From positions 1 through 51,026 of the forward strand of contig JAPHTQ010000055.1 of the NCBI GenBank assembly GCA_026196275.1: a stretch of DNA of 51,026 nt, written 5' to 3'. Positions 28,903 through 37,098 of the stretch are shown here, in pieces. The position numbers and the translations under genes were made by a program. Each line of letters opens with the position of its first letter. Position 1 is the stretch's first letter. The notes beneath the pieces were generated by a model, which was not told the origin of the DNA, ran no database searches, and worked only from the letters and a program-made list of their open reading frames with translations. This DNA comes from Gammaproteobacteria bacterium (GTDB lineage Bacteria > Pseudomonadota > Gammaproteobacteria > Thiohalomonadales > Thiohalomonadaceae).

Positions 28903-29541
28903 TCAGGTGTTATCGAGCATCCCGTGCCGCATGGCAAGGCGGGTCAATTCAGCATCATTGCGTACACCGAGTTTCTCGAAAAGGCGGCTGCGATAGGTAC
29001 TGATGGTCTTCGGGCTCAAGTGCAACATACCGGCAATATCCTGCGCTTTCTCTCCCTGCACCAACATCAGCATCACCTGCATCTCACGCTGGGAGAGGTT
29101 ATCAAAGGGCGAACCTGCATTACCGGGAAACAGGGAGAGGGCCAGATTCTGCGCGATTGCCGAGCCGATGTAACGCCCCCCGGCATATACCTCCTTGATC
29201 GCGGCGACGATCTCATCCACCTTGCAGCCCTTGTGCAAATAGCCAGAGGCGCCCGCCTTGAGCAGGCTTGAGGGAAAAGGATCGTCGGTATGGACGGTAA
29301 GGATGATAACCGGCAGCTCGGGGGCGAAGCTGTTGAGCTTGCGGGTCGTTTCAAGTCCACCGATCCCCGGCATGCTCACATCCATCAGAATCACATCGGG
29401 GCGCTTGGCCCGAACCAGTTTGAGCGCCTGCTCGCCACTCTCTGCTTCGGCATAGACATTGATACCGTCGACGTCATCCAGCAAACGTCTTATACCGCTC
29501 CTTACCAACTCATGATCATCAACAAGCAGGACACTAATCAT
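28903..29541 (-). CDS. uvrY: UvrY/GacA response regulator
   Basis: The 212-residue regulator has receiver residues in LLVDDHELVRSGIRRLL, the phospho-acceptor in VILMDVSMPGIGG, and a LuxR-type HTH (LSQREMQVMLMLVQG...AGMLHLSPKTISTYRSRLFEKLG). The pattern and the position directly upstream of uvrC identify UvrY, which is phosphorylated by BarA and drives small RNAs that sequester CsrA. ATG 29541 gives MISVLLVDDHE; four further in-frame residues upstream are less likely. The stand-alone Hpt protein at 16.4 kb is a candidate phosphodonor. Confidence 0.93.
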   Translation of the reverse strand: MISVLLVDDHELVRSGIRRLLDDVDGINVYAEAESGEQALKLVRAKRPDVILMDVSMPGIGGLETTRKLNSFAPELPVIILTVHTDDPFPSSLLKAGASGYLHKGCKVDEIVAAIKEVYAGGRYIGSAIAQNLALSLFPGNAGSPFDNLSQREMQVMLMLVQGEKAQDIAGMLHLSPKTISTYRSRLFEKLGVRNDAELTRLAMRHGMLDNT

Positions 29542-29646
29542 CGCACAAACCAAAAATGCTTAACTGAACTCGACACTAATAGAGTACAGACAAAATGTCC
29601 ATCCATTAAAAATGACCGTCGCGAAGGCCACTTGAATGCCGCGCAA

Positions 29647-30291
29647 TTACACCTGCGCGCTACTCATTCCAGGGTAGAGCTCAGCGGCAAAACGCATAAA
29701 CTCCCTGGATGCCTTACTCCAGGGGACCATCTCAAATACCCCCATCCCCTCGGTAAAGGAGCGACGAAACGCCGTTCGCTGACACAGGCGCTGCTTCAGC
29801 AAGGTAATGCCGTCAAGTTCAGCCAGCGCCTGTTCAGCCTCATCGGACTCGCGAACAGAGTGGTGGGTGTCGGCACGGTTTACAAAGACGAAAACCTGTG
29901 GGGTGTTATTCGCTACAGAGTGCCTGAGCAGAGTGAGGAATCGCTGGGTCGACCAGATATCGGCCTGGCTGGGAGGGACCGGGACAAGCACCCGATCAGC
30001 GATACCCAGTGCACCCGTAACCGCGACCATGTCCGCGGTGCCGACATCGACGATCACCTCTCCGCCTGTCTTGCTGATCGTATCCACCAACTCTACGCCG
30101 CCGTAGTACAAATCAAACGACGGTACCCCCCCCTCCTCGCCCCGCACCTCGGTAACATCGGTCAGGGTACGTTGGGGATCCAAATCAAAGGCAGTGACAG
30201 ACTCATCGTGCATGGCCAGCCAAACGGCCAGATTGAAAGCAACCGTACTCTTGCCCGCTCCCCCCTTGAGATTAGCGACAACTGTGATCAT
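29647..30291 (-). CDS. ParA/MinD-family ATPase
   Basis: The 214-residue protein has the deviant Walker A motif KGGAGKST (residues 9-16, with signature lysine K9), an FDLDPQRT Walker A' segment and VDVGTADM in place of Walker B. Short ParA proteins without an N-terminal DNA-binding domain position cellular cargo such as plasmids, chemoreceptor arrays or carboxysomes. No ParB or McdB-like partner is recognisable beside it, so the cargo is unknown. ATG 30291 was preferred over the preceding TTG. The gene for the secreted GYGPGx protein lies 160 nt upstream on the same strand. Confidence 0.88.
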   Translation of the reverse strand: MITVVANLKGGAGKSTVAFNLAVWLAMHDESVTAFDLDPQRTLTDVTEVRGEEGGVPSFDLYYGGVELVDTISKTGGEVIVDVGTADMVAVTGALGIADRVLVPVPPSQADIWSTQRFLTLLRHSVANNTPQVFVFVNRADTHHSVRESDEAEQALAELDGITLLKQRLCQRTAFRRSFTEGMGVFEMVPWSKASREFMRFAAELYPGMSSAQV

Positions 30292-30335
30292 CAATAGTTA
30301 CCTGAATTCGTAATTACTCACCATTAAAAGCTAAC

Positions 30336-30358
30336 CGCAGAGGCGCCAAGGCGCAAAG
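30336..30358. repeat. Single arm of the dispersed repeat (CGCAAAG/CGCCAAG subtype)
   Basis: CCGCAGAGGCGCCAAGGCGCAAAG carries three units (quoted in part) without a complementary arm. It lies between the ParA-like gene and the GYGPGx gene. Confidence 0.6.
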
Positions 30359-30372
30359 TATTTCGGCATGTT

Positions 30373-30393
30373 ATGCCGGATATTATCCGGCAT
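30373..30393. other. Perfect 21-nt palindrome (10-bp arms)
   Basis: ATGCCGGATA and its exact reverse complement flank a single central T. It lies 59 nt downstream of the GYGPGx gene stop. No T-tract follows on either strand, so it may be an operator or mRNA 3' structure rather than a terminator. Confidence 0.6.
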
Positions 30394-30451
30394 CCATGCC
30401 CTCTTGCGTCTCGTCAGAGAGCGGGGAAAGCATCGGTCCGTACGTGATAAG

Positions 30452-31171
30452 TCAGTTGTTATCCGCGTCGTCGGTCACCGCCGGCGGTTGCGGCTGCTCG
30501 GGAGACCCCGGTCCGTAGCCCTGTCCCGGCCCGTAGCCTGGTCCCGGCCCGTAGCCTGGTCCCGGCCCGTAGCCTGGTCCCGGCCCGTAGCCTTGTCCCG
30601 GCCCGTAGCCCTGACCCGGACCGTAGCCTTGTCCCGGACCGTAGCCCTGACCCGGTCCGTAGCCTGGTCCAGGTCCATAGCCTGGTCCCGGTCCGTAGCC
30701 TGGTCCCGGTCCATAGCCTGGTCCCGGTCCATAGCCTGGTCCCGGTCCATAGCCCTGTCCCGGTCCATAGCCCTGTCCCGGTCCATAGCCCTGTCCCGGC
30801 CCGTAGCCCTGTCCCGGCCCGTAGCCCTGTCCCGGCCCGTAGCCCTGTCCTGGACCGTAGCCCTGTCCTGGGCCGTAACCCTGTCCTGGGCCGTAACCCT
30901 GTCCTGGACCGTAACCCTGTCCCGGTCCGTAGCCCTGACCCGGTCCGTAGCCCTGTCCTGGACCGTAGCCTACCCCAGGTCCGTATCCCCGGCCGGTCTG
31001 TCCCGAACGCATACCCGGACCGTAGCCGGTGCGTCGGCCGGAATCCATCCGATCCTCAGCATCGGACGCTCTGGAACCCGGGCCGCCCCACCAGGCCTGT
31101 GCACTCTGAAGGGGAAACGCCACGGCACCCGCCAATGTCAGTGCCGAAATAGCTTTAATCAACTTGCTCAT
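30452..31171 (-). CDS. Secreted GYGPGx-repeat protein, candidate sulfur-globule envelope protein
   Basis: The 239-residue protein has a clear signal peptide (positively charged MSKLIK, hydrophobic core, likely cleavage after AQA at residue 26). The mature N-terminus is WWGGPG. A short polar region follows, then 27 uninterrupted GYGPGx hexads from residue 62 to 223 (x is Q or P except at the ends), and an acidic tail ending DDADNN. A GAGGAG ribosome-binding site precedes the ATG. Sulfur-globule proteins of purple sulfur bacteria are secreted, Gly-rich and have regularly spaced aromatic residues. With dsr genes in this genome that role is plausible, but no homology can be claimed. Other structural or extracellular-matrix roles remain possible. 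Confidence 0.85.
   Translation of the reverse strand: MSKLIKAISALTLAGAVAFPLQSAQAWWGGPGSRASDAEDRMDSGRRTGYGPGMRSGQTGRGYGPGVGYGPGQGYGPGQGYGPGQGYGPGQGYGPGQGYGPGQGYGPGQGYGPGQGYGPGQGYGPGQGYGPGQGYGPGQGYGPGPGYGPGPGYGPGPGYGPGPGYGPGPGYGPGQGYGPGQGYGPGQGYGPGQGYGPGPGYGPGPGYGPGPGYGPGQGYGPGSPEQPQPPAVTDDADNN
30521..30987. repeat. 18-bp tandem repeat array encoding GYGPGx hexads
   Basis: About 26 copies of an 18-bp unit (CCNGGNCCGTAGCCNTGN-like on the + strand) lie within the secreted-protein gene. Copies differ mainly at third codon positions (CCC/CCT/CCA, GGC/GGT/GGA) and at the CAG/CCA sixth codon, and neighbouring copies form identical blocks. This suggests local duplication under selection for the amino-acid sequence. 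Confidence 0.92.
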
Positions 31172-31339
31172 ATCTCTCGCTCCTCTGATTTACGGCACGA
31201 GGTCCAAGTCAGTCACTCGTCCCAGATAGGAAAAGTGTAGCTCAAGGGCAAAACAAAGGGGGATAGAGAGAGGCAAAATGGATGGAACCAAAGCGACAAC
31301 ATCGCATCAAAAGGTGGGCTATACGAGAGGAAATGAATA

Positions 31340-31430
31340 TGGCGGAGGGTCAGGGATTCGAACCCTGGATGGGCTATTAACCCATGCCGGTTTTCAAGAC
31401 CGGTGCTTTCAACCGCTCAGCCAACCCTCC
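31340..31430 (-). tRNA. tRNA-Ser (anticodon UGA), CCA encoded
   Basis: Acceptor GGAGGGT pairs with ACCCTCC, there is a long variable arm (ATGGGTTAATAGCCCAT), the anticodon loop CTTGAAAA gives TGA, and the T-arm is GGTTCGAATCC; CCA is encoded. The flanking gaps (31172-31339 and 31431-31573) show no further gene. Confidence 0.97.
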
Positions 31431-31573
31431 GAAAGCAGTGCGAATATTAACGGAATTATCAGGCCATTTCCAGCTTGATATTCATGAGTCTGACAGTATG
31501 CTATTGGCCATATTTGTGCCATAGTGGCGTTTAATAATCACGCTCAGCGACGACAACTTATAAGGAGTTTGTA

Positions 31574-32245
31574 ATGAGCAGCTATGAGACGGTAACAGCC
31601 CGTTCACCTGAAGCGGCATTAGCCACCAACAAGCTGATCCGCAACACCTATACTCTGCTTTCCATGACCCTGCTGTTCAGCGCGCTGACAGCCACTGCAT
31701 CGGTATTCATGGAGATGGGGCCGATGACCTATCTGGTCAGCATCGGCGTCGCGATGCTGCTGGCCTTCTTCGTCCTGCCGAAAACCGCCAACTCCGCCTC
31801 CGGCCTCGGCGTAGTTTTCGCCATCACCGGTCTGTTCGGTTTCGCTCTCGGGCCGCTGCTCAACATGTATCTGTCACTCTCCAACGGGCCGCAGATCATT
31901 GGTATGGCGATGGGCGGTACCGGGGTGATCTTCCTCAGCCTCTCCGGCTATGCGCTGACTACCCGCAAAAACTTCAGCTTCATGGGTGGTTTCCTGATCA
32001 CCGGGATGATCGTAGCCCTCATCGCTGCACTGGCCAACATCTTCCTCGCCATTCCGGCGCTGTCGCTGGCCATCTCTGCCGTCGTTATCATGCTGATGAG
32101 CGGCTTCATCCTCTATGACACCAGCCGCATGATTCACGAGCCCCACGGCAACTATCTGATGATGACGGTCAGCCTCTATCTGAGCATTTTCAATCTCTTC
32201 GTGCACCTGTTGCACCTGCTCGGCGCGCTCTCCAACAACGACTGA
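31574..32245 (+). CDS. Bax inhibitor-1/YccA-family membrane protein
   Basis: The 223-residue protein has seven hydrophobic helices and the family features: an N-terminal NKLIRNTYTLLSMTLLFSA, MLMSGFILYDTSRMIHEP near the end (quoted in part) and NLFVHLLHLLGALSNND at the C-terminus. E. coli YccA modulates the FtsH protease, and other members are ion or pH-sensitive calcium leak channels. AAGGAG lies seven bases before the ATG. A strong terminator follows, so it is probably monocistronic. Confidence 0.93.
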   Translation: MSSYETVTARSPEAALATNKLIRNTYTLLSMTLLFSALTATASVFMEMGPMTYLVSIGVAMLLAFFVLPKTANSASGLGVVFAITGLFGFALGPLLNMYLSLSNGPQIIGMAMGGTGVIFLSLSGYALTTRKNFSFMGGFLITGMIVALIAALANIFLAIPALSLAISAVVIMLMSGFILYDTSRMIHEPHGNYLMMTVSLYLSIFNLFVHLLHLLGALSNND

Positions 32246-32268
32246 GCCCAAGCGATAAAGAGACCGCC

Positions 32269-32292
32269 AACCCCGCCCCGCGCGGGGTTTTT
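32269..32292 (+). terminator. Rho-independent terminator after the YccA-like gene
   Basis: An 8-bp GC-rich stem (32269-32276 with 32282-32289) is followed by a run of T ending at 32292, 24 nt after the stop codon. Confidence 0.9.
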
Positions 32293-32397
32293 ATATTCAG
32301 GAGAATACGCTAAACGCGGATTGCATGGAGGCAGAAGCGCAGTGCCTGCTCAGCAGAGACCGATAGAAAATATCAAAATACAACGGAGATAGTCGAG

Positions 32398-32580
32398 ATG
32401 GATTTATGGATGAAGATAGGCTCCGCGCTCCTGATTGGGACCATGCTGGTCATTCTCTGGCCACGGGCCAAGGTGATGTTCAAGGAGAGTCCCAAGGGCA
32501 GTGCCGAGGAGTGGAGAAGCGCCCTCATCCCGCTGCTGTTGGTGGCCGGGTTTGTACTCCTGCTCATCATGGCGTTATGA
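32398..32580 (+). CDS. Small two-helix membrane protein, unknown function
   Basis: The 60-residue protein has two hydrophobic segments (residues 6-20 and 43-59) joined by a charged loop with PRAKVMFKESPKG. A GGAG ribosome-binding site precedes ATG 32398. It lies convergently seven bases from the mltG stop. The amphipathic layout and ribosome-binding site support a real gene, but I do not recognise the family. In E. coli, tmk and holB lie downstream of mltG; they are absent here. Confidence 0.7.
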   Translation: MDLWMKIGSALLIGTMLVILWPRAKVMFKESPKGSAEEWRSALIPLLLVAGFVLLLIMAL

Positions 32581-32587
32581 AGGCGCC

Positions 32588-33628
32588 CTAACGTGCAGGC
32601 GAGGAGGTGTAGTCCCCGCGTCGCTTCTCGATCTGGTACTTGCGTACCGCCCGGTTGTGCTCCGCCAGGGTAGTGGAGAAGTGGTGACTGCCATCACCAC
32701 GGGCAACAAAATAGAGCTTGTCGCTTTTTTCCGGATGCATGACCGCATGCAACGCGTCAGCACCGGGCATGGCGATGGGGGTGGGGGGCAAACCCTCACG
32801 GGTATAGGTGTTGTAGGGGGTATCGGCCAGCAGATCCCGGCGACGGATATTACCGTCATACTCAAGTCCCATGCCATAGATCACCGTCGGGTCGGTCTGC
32901 AGACGCATCCCCTTCTGCAGGCGGCGGATAAAGACGCCGGCGATCGCTGTGCGTTCACTCTCCACACCGGTCTCTTTCTCCACAATCGAGGCCAGAACAA
33001 GTGCCTCATAGGGTGTCTGCAAGGGCAATCCCTCCTCCCGGTTCTCCCACTCATAGGCCAGCCGCTCGCTCATCGACCGGTAGGCCCGGCGCAGAAACTC
33101 CACATCGCTCATACCGCGCGGGAAGTGATAGGTCTCCGGTAAAAAGCGTCCCTCAGGATGCTGATCCGGATAGCCGATCGCCTCCATGATCGCCGTAGCG
33201 GAAAGGCCCTTTAGCCGATGCACAAGATAGGGGTTCTCATTGAGGGTTTGCATCATCTCCCTGAAGTTCCACCCCTCGACAAGGGTAAGGGCATAGTGCC
33301 GTACCTTGCCATCGACCATCCGTTGCAGCAGTTGTTGCGGACTCATGTCCGGCTGCAACAGATACTCTCCGGCCTTGATACGGTGTGCATCCCCGCGCAG
33401 GCGTGCCATCAAACGGAAGAGCCGGTTATCACTGATCACTCCGCCATCCTCAAGCTGACGGGCAACGCTCTGCAACGAGGCACCCGGAGCGACGATCAGG
33501 CTCTCACCCTCTTCATCCACCATCAGCGGCGCCTTGATGAACCCCTGGTACTGAATCCATCCCCAAGCCAGGGCAAAGGTGACAAGCAGCGCAATCCCTG
33601 CAATTATCGTGAATAACCGTTTACGCAT
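32588..33628 (-). CDS. mltG: Endolytic murein transglycosylase MltG
   Basis: The 346-residue inner-membrane lytic transglycosylase cuts nascent glycan strands. It has one N-terminal transmembrane helix (about residues 5-25), a LysM-like region, and the catalytic YceG domain with EALVLASIVEKETG (catalytic glutamate), RTAIAGVFIRRLQKGMRLQTDPT and YNTYTREGLPPTPIAMPG segments (quoted in part). ATG 33628 overlaps the pabC stop by eight bases, giving translational coupling. It is the last gene of the fatty-acid cluster. Confidence 0.96.
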   Translation of the reverse strand: MRKRLFTIIAGIALLVTFALAWGWIQYQGFIKAPLMVDEEGESLIVAPGASLQSVARQLEDGGVISDNRLFRLMARLRGDAHRIKAGEYLLQPDMSPQQLLQRMVDGKVRHYALTLVEGWNFREMMQTLNENPYLVHRLKGLSATAIMEAIGYPDQHPEGRFLPETYHFPRGMSDVEFLRRAYRSMSERLAYEWENREEGLPLQTPYEALVLASIVEKETGVESERTAIAGVFIRRLQKGMRLQTDPTVIYGMGLEYDGNIRRRDLLADTPYNTYTREGLPPTPIAMPGADALHAVMHPEKSDKLYFVARGDGSHHFSTTLAEHNRAVRKYQIEKRRGDYTSSPAR

Positions 33629-34439
33629 ATTCTCTCTCGAGTCTCTCCCGAAGTGCGCTCTGCAGACGCCGGGTAAGAGGGTTGTCATGATATTGAACCG
33701 TTTCAAATCGACTTACCGGACGAATGCCGAGAACGCTATTGGTGATAAAGACCTCATCCGCCGCCTCAACCTCTGCGACAGCGAGGCGAGTCACCCGGAC
33801 GGACAGTAAAAGCGCATCGGCCAATGCCAACACCTGCCTTCGCATCACCCCGGCCACCCCGCACTCACTGAGATCCGGGGTGAGCAATTCACCCGCACGC
33901 ACAACAAACAGGTTGCTCATCGTACCCTCGATAAGGTGGCCTGAGGGGTCACACATCAAACCTTCGCCGATCGACGCCTCGTCCCATTCCTGACGGGCAA
34001 TCACCTGCTCAAGGCGGTTAAGGTGCTTGATTCCTGCAAGTGCCGGATTACAGCTTAACGGCGTTCGGCAAAGACGAAGCGTGATGGGCGCCGCATCATC
34101 GGCATGCGCCGGCCAGGGGTAGCAAAACAGCAGCCGGCTGGGTTGTGCATCAGCCGGTGGCAAGTAGCCACGTCCCCCGCTGCCGCGGGTGATGATGATC
34201 TTCAGTACCGCCCGCCCGGAACCGACACACGCCGCTGCGGCCTCGGCGGCAAGCTGGGCGACATCCGGCAGCGGGATCCCCAGACGATGGCAGCCTTCCA
34301 ACAACCGCTCCATATGTGCCTGCCATAGTTGCGGCCTGCCATTGACGATGGCGATGGTTTCGAACAGACCGTCACCGTAGTGAAGGCCCCGATCGGTTAC
34401 CTCAATCTGCTCCTGCTCTACGCCGTTAACAAGAATCAC
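33621..34439 (-). CDS. pabC: Aminodeoxychorismate lyase
   Basis: The 272-residue PLP enzyme of folate synthesis makes p-aminobenzoate and pyruvate. It opens with VNGVEQEQIEVTDRGLHYGDGLFET (quoted in part), has the PLP lysine in GIKHLNRLEQV, the EGTMSNLFVV phosphate-site segment and a FITNSVLGIRPV C-terminal motif typical of PabC. The start is GTG at 34439. It overlaps mltG by eight bases and is separated from fabF by a terminator, so it may have its own promoter or rely on read-through. Confidence 0.95.
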   Translation of the reverse strand: MILVNGVEQEQIEVTDRGLHYGDGLFETIAIVNGRPQLWQAHMERLLEGCHRLGIPLPDVAQLAAEAAAACVGSGRAVLKIIITRGSGGRGYLPPADAQPSRLLFCYPWPAHADDAAPITLRLCRTPLSCNPALAGIKHLNRLEQVIARQEWDEASIGEGLMCDPSGHLIEGTMSNLFVVRAGELLTPDLSECGVAGVMRRQVLALADALLLSVRVTRLAVAEVEAADEVFITNSVLGIRPVSRFETVQYHDNPLTRRLQSALRERLEREYA

Positions 34440-34542
34440 TGGCTACCCTTTCTGACTGTTTCCGCCACATTTTAGCCCGGGAGCACAAGGAAAGCCCTGA
34501 CTGAAGAGAGGACGTCCCGCCATAGCCTCCCATCCCCGGATA

Positions 34543-34570
34543 CAAAAAGACCGGGCACCAGGCCCGGTCT
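34543..34570 (-). terminator. Terminator between fabF and pabC
   Basis: A perfect 9-bp stem AGACCGGGC/GCCCGGTCT (34548-34556 with 34562-34570), 5-nt loop, is followed on the - strand by a T-tract (34543-34548). It lies 27 nt after the fabF stop. Confidence 0.92.
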
Positions 34571-34596
34571 CTTCGCTTCGCCGTAGAGGTCCGGGA

Positions 34597-35838
34597 CTAC
34601 TTGAGCTTGGCCAGCACCAGTGTGGCGTTGGTACCACCGAAACCAAAGGAGTTGGAGAGCGCATAGTTGATCTCCATCTCACGGGCGGTACCGGCTACAT
34701 AGTCCAGATCACACTCGGGATCAGGATTGTCGATGTTGATGGTCGGCGGCGCCACCTGATCGTGAATCGCCATGGCGGTGAAGATCGCCTCGACACCGCC
34801 GGCCGCACCCAGCAGATGACCGGTCATCGACTTGGTGGAACTCATCGCCAGCTTGTAGGCATGCTCACCAAAGCTGGCCTTTGCCGCATCGGTCTCGGCC
34901 TTATCTCCAGCCGGGGTCGAGGTACCGTGGGCATTGATGTAGTTGACCTGTTCGTGGTTGATACCGGCGTTTTTCAGCGCGTTGTTCATGCAACGGCTGG
35001 CACCCTCACCACCTGCGGCGGGCAGAGTCATGTGATAGGCATCGCCGCTCATGCCGTAGCCGACCACCTCGGCGTAGATCTTCGCGCCGCGGGCCTTGGC
35101 GTGCTCGTACTCCTCCAACACCATGACACCGGCACCGTCACTGAGAACGAAACCGTCACGGTCCTTGTCCCATGGACGACTGGCCGCTTCCGGATCGTCA
35201 TTGCGGGTGGAGAGGGCACGGGCGGAACCGAAGCCCCCCAGGCCACAGGGTGAGGTGGCCATCTCGGCACCGCCGGCAACCATCACATCGGCATCACCAT
35301 ATTCGATCAGGCGTGCAGCATCACCGATGCTATGGGTACCGGTTGCGCAGGCGGTAACCAGCGCGATATTTGGCCCCTTGAGCCCATACATAATCGAGAC
35401 GTGACCGGAGATCATGTTGATAATATTGCTCGGCACGAAGAACGGTGAGATTTTGCGCGGACCGCCCTTCATATAGGCCTCATGGCCCTTCTCGATGCCA
35501 GGCAGGCCACCGATACCGGAACCGACCGCAACACCGATGCGCTCGGCATTCGCTTCAGTCACCTCCAGCCCTGAATCCTTGATCGCCTCCATGGAGGCAG
35601 CGATGCCATAGTGGATAAAGGGGTCCATCTTCTTGGCATCTTTGGGTGACAGATAGTTACTGACATCAAAGTTTTTCACCGAGCCGCCGAAGGTGGTGGA
35701 GAAACCGGTGGTATCGAAATGAGTAATGGGAGCAATACCGCTCTTGCCGGCCAAGATATTTTCCCAGGACTCCTTAACGGAGAGACCCACAGGAGAAACC
35801 ATCCCCATACCAGTGATAACAACACGACGCTTAGCCAA
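34597..35838 (-). CDS. fabF: 3-oxoacyl-ACP synthase II
   Basis: The 413-residue condensing enzyme elongates acyl-ACP with malonyl-ACP. It has [13 protein letters not shown] at the N-terminus, the nucleophile cysteine in [12 protein letters not shown], and two catalytic histidines in [12 protein letters not shown] and [13 protein letters not shown]. The C-terminus is [15 protein letters not shown]. The start codon is TTG at 35838, preceded by GAGGG; no ATG is available near the conserved N-terminus. A hairpin with T-tract lies between acpP and this gene. Confidence 0.97.
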   Translation of the reverse strand: MAKRRVVITGMGMVSPVGLSVKESWENILAGKSGIAPITHFDTTGFSTTFGGSVKNFDVSNYLSPKDAKKMDPFIHYGIAASMEAIKDSGLEVTEANAERIGVAVGSGIGGLPGIEKGHEAYMKGGPRKISPFFVPSNIINMISGHVSIMYGLKGPNIALVTACATGTHSIGDAARLIEYGDADVMVAGGAEMATSPCGLGGFGSARALSTRNDDPEAASRPWDKDRDGFVLSDGAGVMVLEEYEHAKARGAKIYAEVVGYGMSGDAYHMTLPAAGGEGASRCMNNALKNAGINHEQVNYINAHGTSTPAGDKAETDAAKASFGEHAYKLAMSSTKSMTGHLLGAAGGVEAIFTAMAIHDQVAPPTINIDNPDPECDLDYVAGTAREMEINYALSNSFGFGGTNATLVLAKLK

Positions 35839-35876
35839 GGAACAACCCTCTTTAATTCCTTCAATTCACAGACAAC

Positions 35877-35910
35877 AAAAGGCCGCGGCCACACATGGGT
35901 GGTCGCGGCC
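35877..35910 (-). terminator. Terminator or attenuator between acpP and fabF
   Basis: A 12-bp stem with one G·T pair (35881-35892 with 35899-35910) closes a 6-nt loop and is followed on the - strand by four T. It starts 20 nt after the acpP stop. It probably lowers read-through from the highly expressed acpP to fabF. Confidence 0.8.
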
Positions 35911-35929
35911 CAGGCGATTCGATCAGCGA

Positions 35930-36166
35930 TCAGCCCTGGTGAGCATTGACGTAGTCAATGGCCTGCTGAACGGTGGTGATCTTTTCAGCTTCTTCATCGG
36001 GGATCTCGGTTTCAAACTCTTCTTCCAGAGCCATTACCAGTTCCACGGTGTCGAGTGAATCGGCGCCAAGATCATCAACAAAAGAGGCTGCATTGGTGAC
36101 CTCGTCCTCTTTTGCACCAAGCTGCTCGATAACAATCTTCTTGACGCGCTCTTCAACACTGCTCAT
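35930..36166 (-). CDS. acpP: Acyl carrier protein
   Basis: The 78-residue acidic protein has the phosphopantetheine-attachment serine S37 in the motif [18 protein letters not shown]. It carries growing acyl chains for Fab and PlsX enzymes. A strong GGAGG ribosome-binding site precedes ATG 36166. A 166-nt leader separates it from fabG; it contains a TACAAT hexamer near 36220 on the - strand that could be a separate promoter -10, though no good -35 is evident. Confidence 0.98.
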   Translation of the reverse strand: MSSVEERVKKIVIEQLGAKEDEVTNAASFVDDLGADSLDTVELVMALEEEFETEIPDEEAEKITTVQQAIDYVNAHQG

Positions 36167-36332
36167 GACGGATATTTCCTCCCAGAGATATAAAAAATCT
36201 TTTTTCTGCTGCGGTATTGTAGTGAAATCCGCAAACAGATGCTAGTGCACTGTTTCACTCTTGGAGGTACGTTCGGAGTCTCCCCGATAGCACCAGAACA
36301 AGACTGTAAGATATTGATTTATTTAGAAACTT

Positions 36333-37076
36333 TTACCCCATATACATCCCGCCATTGACACTAATGGTCTCGCCGGTGATGTAGGCCGCCTCCGCCGAGG
36401 CCAGGAAGGCCACCGCCGAGGCGATCTCCTCGGGTTGCCCCAGGCGCCCCAGCGGGATCTGGTTGAGCAGCAACTGCTTGTGTTCATCGGACAGCGCACG
36501 GGTCATATCGGTATCGATAAAGCCCGGCGCAACGGCATTGACAGTAATACCGCGGGGGCCGACCTCACGTGCCAGCGACTTGGTAAAGCCGATGATCCCC
36601 GCCTTGGCCGCTGCGTAGTTGGTCTGACCGGCATTACCCATCAGCCCGACCACCGAGGCAATGCTGATGATACGCCCCTTTCGCGCCTTGGTCATGGGGC
36701 GCACGCAGGACTTGGACATACGGAAGACCGACTTGAGGTTGGTCTCCATGATCGCATCCCAGTCCGCATCCTTCATTCGCATCAGCAGATTGTCACGGGT
36801 GATGCCGGCGTTGTTGATCAGGATACCGGGAGCGGAAAACTCCTCGACGATCTGCTCCAGTACATGATCAATCTCAGACTGGTGAGTCACATCCAGCTTG
36901 ACCCCTTTGCCGCTAACACCATGCTCTTTCAGATAGGCGCTAATCGCCTCCGCACCGTTGTCGGAGGTTGCGGTACCGATAACAACGGCCCCCTTGGCGC
37001 CCAGCGCCAGAGCAGTGGCCTTGCCGATACCGCGGCTGGCGCCGGTGATCAGTGCGACTTCGTTTTCCAGTGACAT
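36333..37076 (-). CDS. fabG: 3-oxoacyl-ACP reductase
   Basis: The 247-residue NADPH-dependent short-chain reductase has the TGASRGIGKATA cofactor loop, NNAG, the catalytic serine in ISIASVVGLMG, and Tyr/Lys in NYAAAKAG. The GFIDTDMTRAL and GGMYMG C-terminus are typical of FabG. GGAG precedes ATG 37076. A single-arm repeat lies in the 105-nt gap to fabD. Confidence 0.97.
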   Translation of the reverse strand: MSLENEVALITGASRGIGKATALALGAKGAVVIGTATSDNGAEAISAYLKEHGVSGKGVKLDVTHQSEIDHVLEQIVEEFSAPGILINNAGITRDNLLMRMKDADWDAIMETNLKSVFRMSKSCVRPMTKARKGRIISIASVVGLMGNAGQTNYAAAKAGIIGFTKSLAREVGPRGITVNAVAPGFIDTDMTRALSDEHKQLLLNQIPLGRLGQPEEIASAVAFLASAEAAYITGETISVNGGMYMG

Positions 37077-37098
37077 GCTGTACTCCTAATCTATATGC

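Noticed and set aside
29647-31171. A carboxysome-type McdA-McdB positioning pair
   Set aside because: The GYGPGx protein has a signal peptide and so is exported, whereas McdB is cytoplasmic; no carboxysome genes are present.
30368-31240. A 290-residue open frame on the + strand rich in Ser-Arg-Pro-Val-Ala repeats
   Set aside because: It is the antisense of the 18-bp repeat array. The - strand frame has a signal peptide, a ribosome-binding site and third-position variation; the + strand frame has none of these.
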